This document shows, in pieces, positions 61,763 through 64,000 of a stretch of DNA of 64,000 nucleotides. The stretch is from Pseudomonadota bacterium (lineage in GTDB: Bacteria > Pseudomonadota > Gammaproteobacteria > Steroidobacterales > Steroidobacteraceae): assembly GCA_023417315.1 (NCBI GenBank), contig JAEZFW010000085.1:62001-126000 (forward strand). The letters are read 5' to 3'. How positions within the stretch are numbered: the stretch's first letter is position 1; each line of letters opens with the position of its first letter. The notes beneath the pieces were generated by a model. That model was not told the DNA's origin, did no database searches, and saw only the letters and a program-made list of their open reading frames with translations. The translations under genes were made by a program, and so were the position numbers.

Positions 61763-62839
61763 ATGGCTCGTAGACTCAAGCGCCGCGAAACCGAGATCTT
61801 CAGCATCTCGTTTCTCGACTGCATCACCTGCGGCTTGGGCTCCGTCGTGCTACTGCTCGTGCTGAGCGATATGCGTTCGCCGGAGATCGAGCAGGACCGC
61901 GAAGAGATGCAGGCGCAGCTTCTCAAGCTTCAAGACGAGCTCGTGGACATCGCGGGGCAAAGCGAGATCCTGAATCGCGATTTGACGGCGAAGCAGGAAC
62001 AGTTATCGGAAACGAAGCAGCGTATCGCGCGCTTGCAGGGAGATTTGAGCGACATTCGCGGCAAGTTCGCGGCCTCGAAACAGGAGGCCGATGTCGCCAA
62101 TCAACTCGAAGGGCGACTCGCATCCGCGCAGCAATCGTTGACGGAAGAGATGAAGCGGCTGCTCGGTCAGGGCTTCCGGCGCAAGCGAGATGATGCAATC
62201 GGCGGCATTCCGGTCGATAGCGAATACATCATTTTCATCATCGATACCTCGGGCAGCATGTTCAACTATGTGTGGCCGATCATGCTCGAGAAGGTCGAGG
62301 AAACCCTCAACGTGTATCCCAAGGTGAAGGGTTTCCAGGTCATGAACGATGAAGGCACGTACATGTTTCCGGGATATCGCGGCAAGTGGATTCCCGATAC
62401 GCCGGCGCAGCGTCGGACGGTGATCGATCGGCTGCGCACCTGGAATGCGTTCTCGAACTCAAGCCCCATCGAGGGCATCGTCGAAGCGATCCGTACGTAT
62501 TACTCGAAGGACAAGAGAATCAGCTTGTACGTGTTCGGCGATGAGTTCACCGGCTCTTCGATCGATTCGGTGGTGAAAGGCGTCGATCTCATCAATCGGG
62601 AGGACTCGACCGGCGATCGCCGAGTCCGCATCCATGCGATCGGCTTCCCCGTCCGACCCGATGCGCCGCAATATACGAGCGTTCGATTTGCGACGCTGAT
62701 GCGCATCCTGTGTCAGCGCAACGGCGGATCGTTCGTCGGCCTGGATGATCCGGATCGCGGACGTCGTCCAACGTTTAGAATCGGCGATGCGAACACACCA
62801 GTAGTAGAACGCGCGACGAAGCGACCGAGGTCATCGTGA
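61763..62839 (+). CDS. VWA protein with ExbD-like N-terminal helix (2)
   Basis: A 358-residue paralogue of the preceding VWA protein with the same plan: basic N-terminus, helix with FSISFLDCITCGLGSVVL (Asp19), coiled coil (40-130) and VWA with intact MIDAS DTSGS (161-165). The N-terminal segment is much better conserved between the two than the rest, pointing to a shared partner in the membrane, most likely the ExbB-like channel. Its stop overlaps the next start (GTGA). Confidence 0.87.
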   Translation: MARRLKRRETEIFSISFLDCITCGLGSVVLLLVLSDMRSPEIEQDREEMQAQLLKLQDELVDIAGQSEILNRDLTAKQEQLSETKQRIARLQGDLSDIRGKFAASKQEADVANQLEGRLASAQQSLTEEMKRLLGQGFRRKRDDAIGGIPVDSEYIIFIIDTSGSMFNYVWPIMLEKVEETLNVYPKVKGFQVMNDEGTYMFPGYRGKWIPDTPAQRRTVIDRLRTWNAFSNSSPIEGIVEAIRTYYSKDKRISLYVFGDEFTGSSIDSVVKGVDLINREDSTGDRRVRIHAIGFPVRPDAPQYTSVRFATLMRILCQRNGGSFVGLDDPDRGRRPTFRIGDANTPVVERATKRPRSS

Positions 62840-63765
62840 ACGTGCACAGACGAAACTCTTCGCGCGCGCTCATGCGCGCGCAGCGCGACGCTCGCATCGC
62901 GCACGCAAGCTTCATGTTCCTCATTGTCGGTCTGCTCGTCTTCCTCGCAGGCTGCGGTCCGGTGCAGCTGGTGGCGACGGCAAGAATCCCTCAACCGCTC
63001 GTCGTGAAGATTCCCGTTGCAGTCGCGCTCTTCCTGCCCCCTGAGTTCCTTCAGTACGTTCACAAGGAGGAGCGTTGGGGCACGGATTGGAATATCGACA
63101 TCGGAAAGGCGCAGACGGACGCGATCTCGGGTCTGATGAGTTCGATGTTCGAGCGCGTCGTCGCGGTCGACAGCTTGAATGCCGGCTCTCAATTGGGAGA
63201 GTCGGTCGCGGCGATTCTCGAGCCGAGCGTCGAGGAGTACGCGTTCGTCACGCCGCGAGATGCGGGTTCGCCGTTCTACGCGGTGAGCATCAAGTACCGC
63301 GTCAATGTGTATCTGCCCGACGGCAAGCTCGCCGACTCCTGGGGCTTCACGGGCTACGGGACAGCGCCTGCCGGAGGCTTGTCGAACACCGAACCGCTCG
63401 AGAACGCAACCGCACTTGCGATGCGCGATGCCGGCGCCAAGCTCGCCGTGGAATTTCGCGACCAAGCGATCGTACGAGGCCTGCTACCGGGAGCAGCGAG
63501 TGCTGACGATCCAGCCGCATCAGGCGCGGGTGACTCGGCAAGTGAGCCGGAGCTCGAGGCTGACCCCTCGACGGGCGGCGCAAGCGATCCTATGACGCCC
63601 GCGCCGGAAGAGTCGACGAACGAAACGGAAGCGAGTCCGCCGCAGGATGAATCCAGCGAGCCGGAAAACGAGCAGGAGGAGCAGTCGGACAGGCAGCGCG
63701 AACTTCCGGATCCCGAGGCGTTCGCGTTCAGGAAGGCTCCTCGGGCGCACGCGGCAGCTTCTTGA
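62836..63765 (+). CDS. Lipoprotein of unknown function, last gene of the envelope cluster
   Basis: A 309-residue protein with a long basic n-region and lipobox FLAGC (Cys40). The ordered part (45-215) resembles outer-membrane-associated lipoproteins (VAVALFLPPEFLQYVHKEERWG; VSIKYRVNVYLPDGKLADSWGFTGYG). Residues 220-309 are acidic and disordered. GTG start at 62836, overlapping the VWA stop; inner ATGs at codons 13 and 27 are alternatives. The final 38 bases overlap the 3' end of the opposing TonB-like gene. Confidence 0.75.
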   Translation: MNVHRRNSSRALMRAQRDARIAHASFMFLIVGLLVFLAGCGPVQLVATARIPQPLVVKIPVAVALFLPPEFLQYVHKEERWGTDWNIDIGKAQTDAISGLMSSMFERVVAVDSLNAGSQLGESVAAILEPSVEEYAFVTPRDAGSPFYAVSIKYRVNVYLPDGKLADSWGFTGYGTAPAGGLSNTEPLENATALAMRDAGAKLAVEFRDQAIVRGLLPGAASADDPAASGAGDSASEPELEADPSTGGASDPMTPAPEESTNETEASPPQDESSEPENEQEEQSDRQRELPDPEAFAFRKAPRAHAAAS

Positions 63766-64000
63766 CTCGATAGACCTCGCGGAAGCTCATCGCGGCAGTT
63801 TCCACCGGTTCTCCATCCACGAACTTCGGGCGGAAGCGCGCCTCGCCCATCGCGCTGACGATTTCGGTGACATGACGAGCATGCGTGTTCGAGTCCTTGA
63901 CTGAAACGTTCGCCACGTCGCCTTCCGAGGTCACCGTGAACTCCATCTGCACGTACGCATTTTCGCTCTGATCGACCATCATGCGATTGCCGCGCGCGAT
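63728..64000 (-). CDS. TonB C-terminal-like protein (5' end cut by window)
   Basis: At least 90 residues, open to the right edge. The visible part (AYVQMEFTVTSEGDVANVSVKDSN, ARFRPKFVDGEPVETAAM) is a TonB C-terminal fold, which contacts outer-membrane receptors in energy transduction. Such domains also occur in lone periplasmic proteins with N-terminal repeats, which cannot be judged here. Its stop lies inside the opposing lipoprotein gene. Confidence 0.8.
   Translation of the reverse strand: MARGNRMMVDQSENAYVQMEFTVTSEGDVANVSVKDSNTHARHVTEIVSAMGEARFRPKFVDGEPVETAAMSFREVYRVKKLPRAPEEPS

Noticed and set aside
1..64000. tRNA, rRNA, prophage, insertion sequence or toxin-antitoxin loci
   Set aside because: Read through on both strands; no cloverleaf, rRNA signature, transposase, integrase or typical toxin pair was recognised.

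Overview
The window reads as chromosome of a high-GC gammaproteobacterium. The glutamate-cysteine ligase is of the E. coli GshA type, IlvA is the long biosynthetic form, beta-oxidation uses a FadB/FadA-like pair, and a secreted protease ends in a GlyGly-CTERM-like tail. An affinity to the Steroidobacteraceae/Nevskiales/Xanthomonadales side is my inference and was not tested. No rRNA, tRNA, CRISPR array, prophage or insertion sequence was recognised. Both edges cut genes.

Layout. 1-2.3 kb: ethanolamine-permease-like transporter (cut) and an MlrC-family protein. 2.4-7.4 kb: two diguanylate cyclases flanking an Mpo1-like membrane protein and gshA. 7.6-11.1 kb: single-chain pyruvate carboxylase. 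11.3-14.2 kb: FixL-like heme-PAS kinase, FixJ-like regulator and a stand-alone receiver with Asn at the phosphorylation site. 14.2-20 kb: CbpA-type co-chaperone, secreted reprolysin-like protease, glnB, quinone oxidoreductase, glutathione transferase. 20-27 kb: divergent ilvH and ilvB, gloA, thiolase and FadB-like enzyme. 27-38 kb: TPR protein, cupin, beta-helix lipoprotein, exported epimerase-like protein, S9 peptidase, a degenerate alpha/beta hydrolase, exported class V aminotransferase, ilvA. 38-41 kb: Ser/Thr kinase with TPRs and a 45-residue lysine-rich histone-H1-like protein that short-ORF cut-offs would miss.

41.6-45.8 kb holds a complete PhyR-NepR-EcfG general stress response module with a HisKA_2 kinase. 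This circuit is classically alphaproteobacterial. Three sites fit the EcfG promoter consensus GGAAC-N16/17-CGTT: upstream of nepR-ecfG, of a DUF1328 membrane protein, and of a small lipoprotein. They suggest a local regulon.

48.8-63.8 kb is the most interesting block: eleven co-directional genes, many overlapping or tightly spaced. They encode three lipoproteins, a very Gly/Ser-rich lipoprotein, a membrane Ser/Thr kinase with a repeat-rich outer part, an FHA-TM-PEGA-SUMF1 fusion, an acidic exported protein, an ExbB/TolQ/MotA-like channel, an actin-like/FHA protein and two VWA proteins. The VWA proteins have one N-terminal helix carrying an Asp, as ExbD/TolR/MotB do. I infer a proton-driven, phospho-regulated trans-envelope machine. 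A TonB-like gene runs in from the right edge on the opposite strand.

A second theme is intergenic: at about ten places, arrays of 7-9 bp repeats occur as inverted pairs. The repeat word differs between loci, while the spacer falls mostly near 91-94 bp or 51-57 bp.
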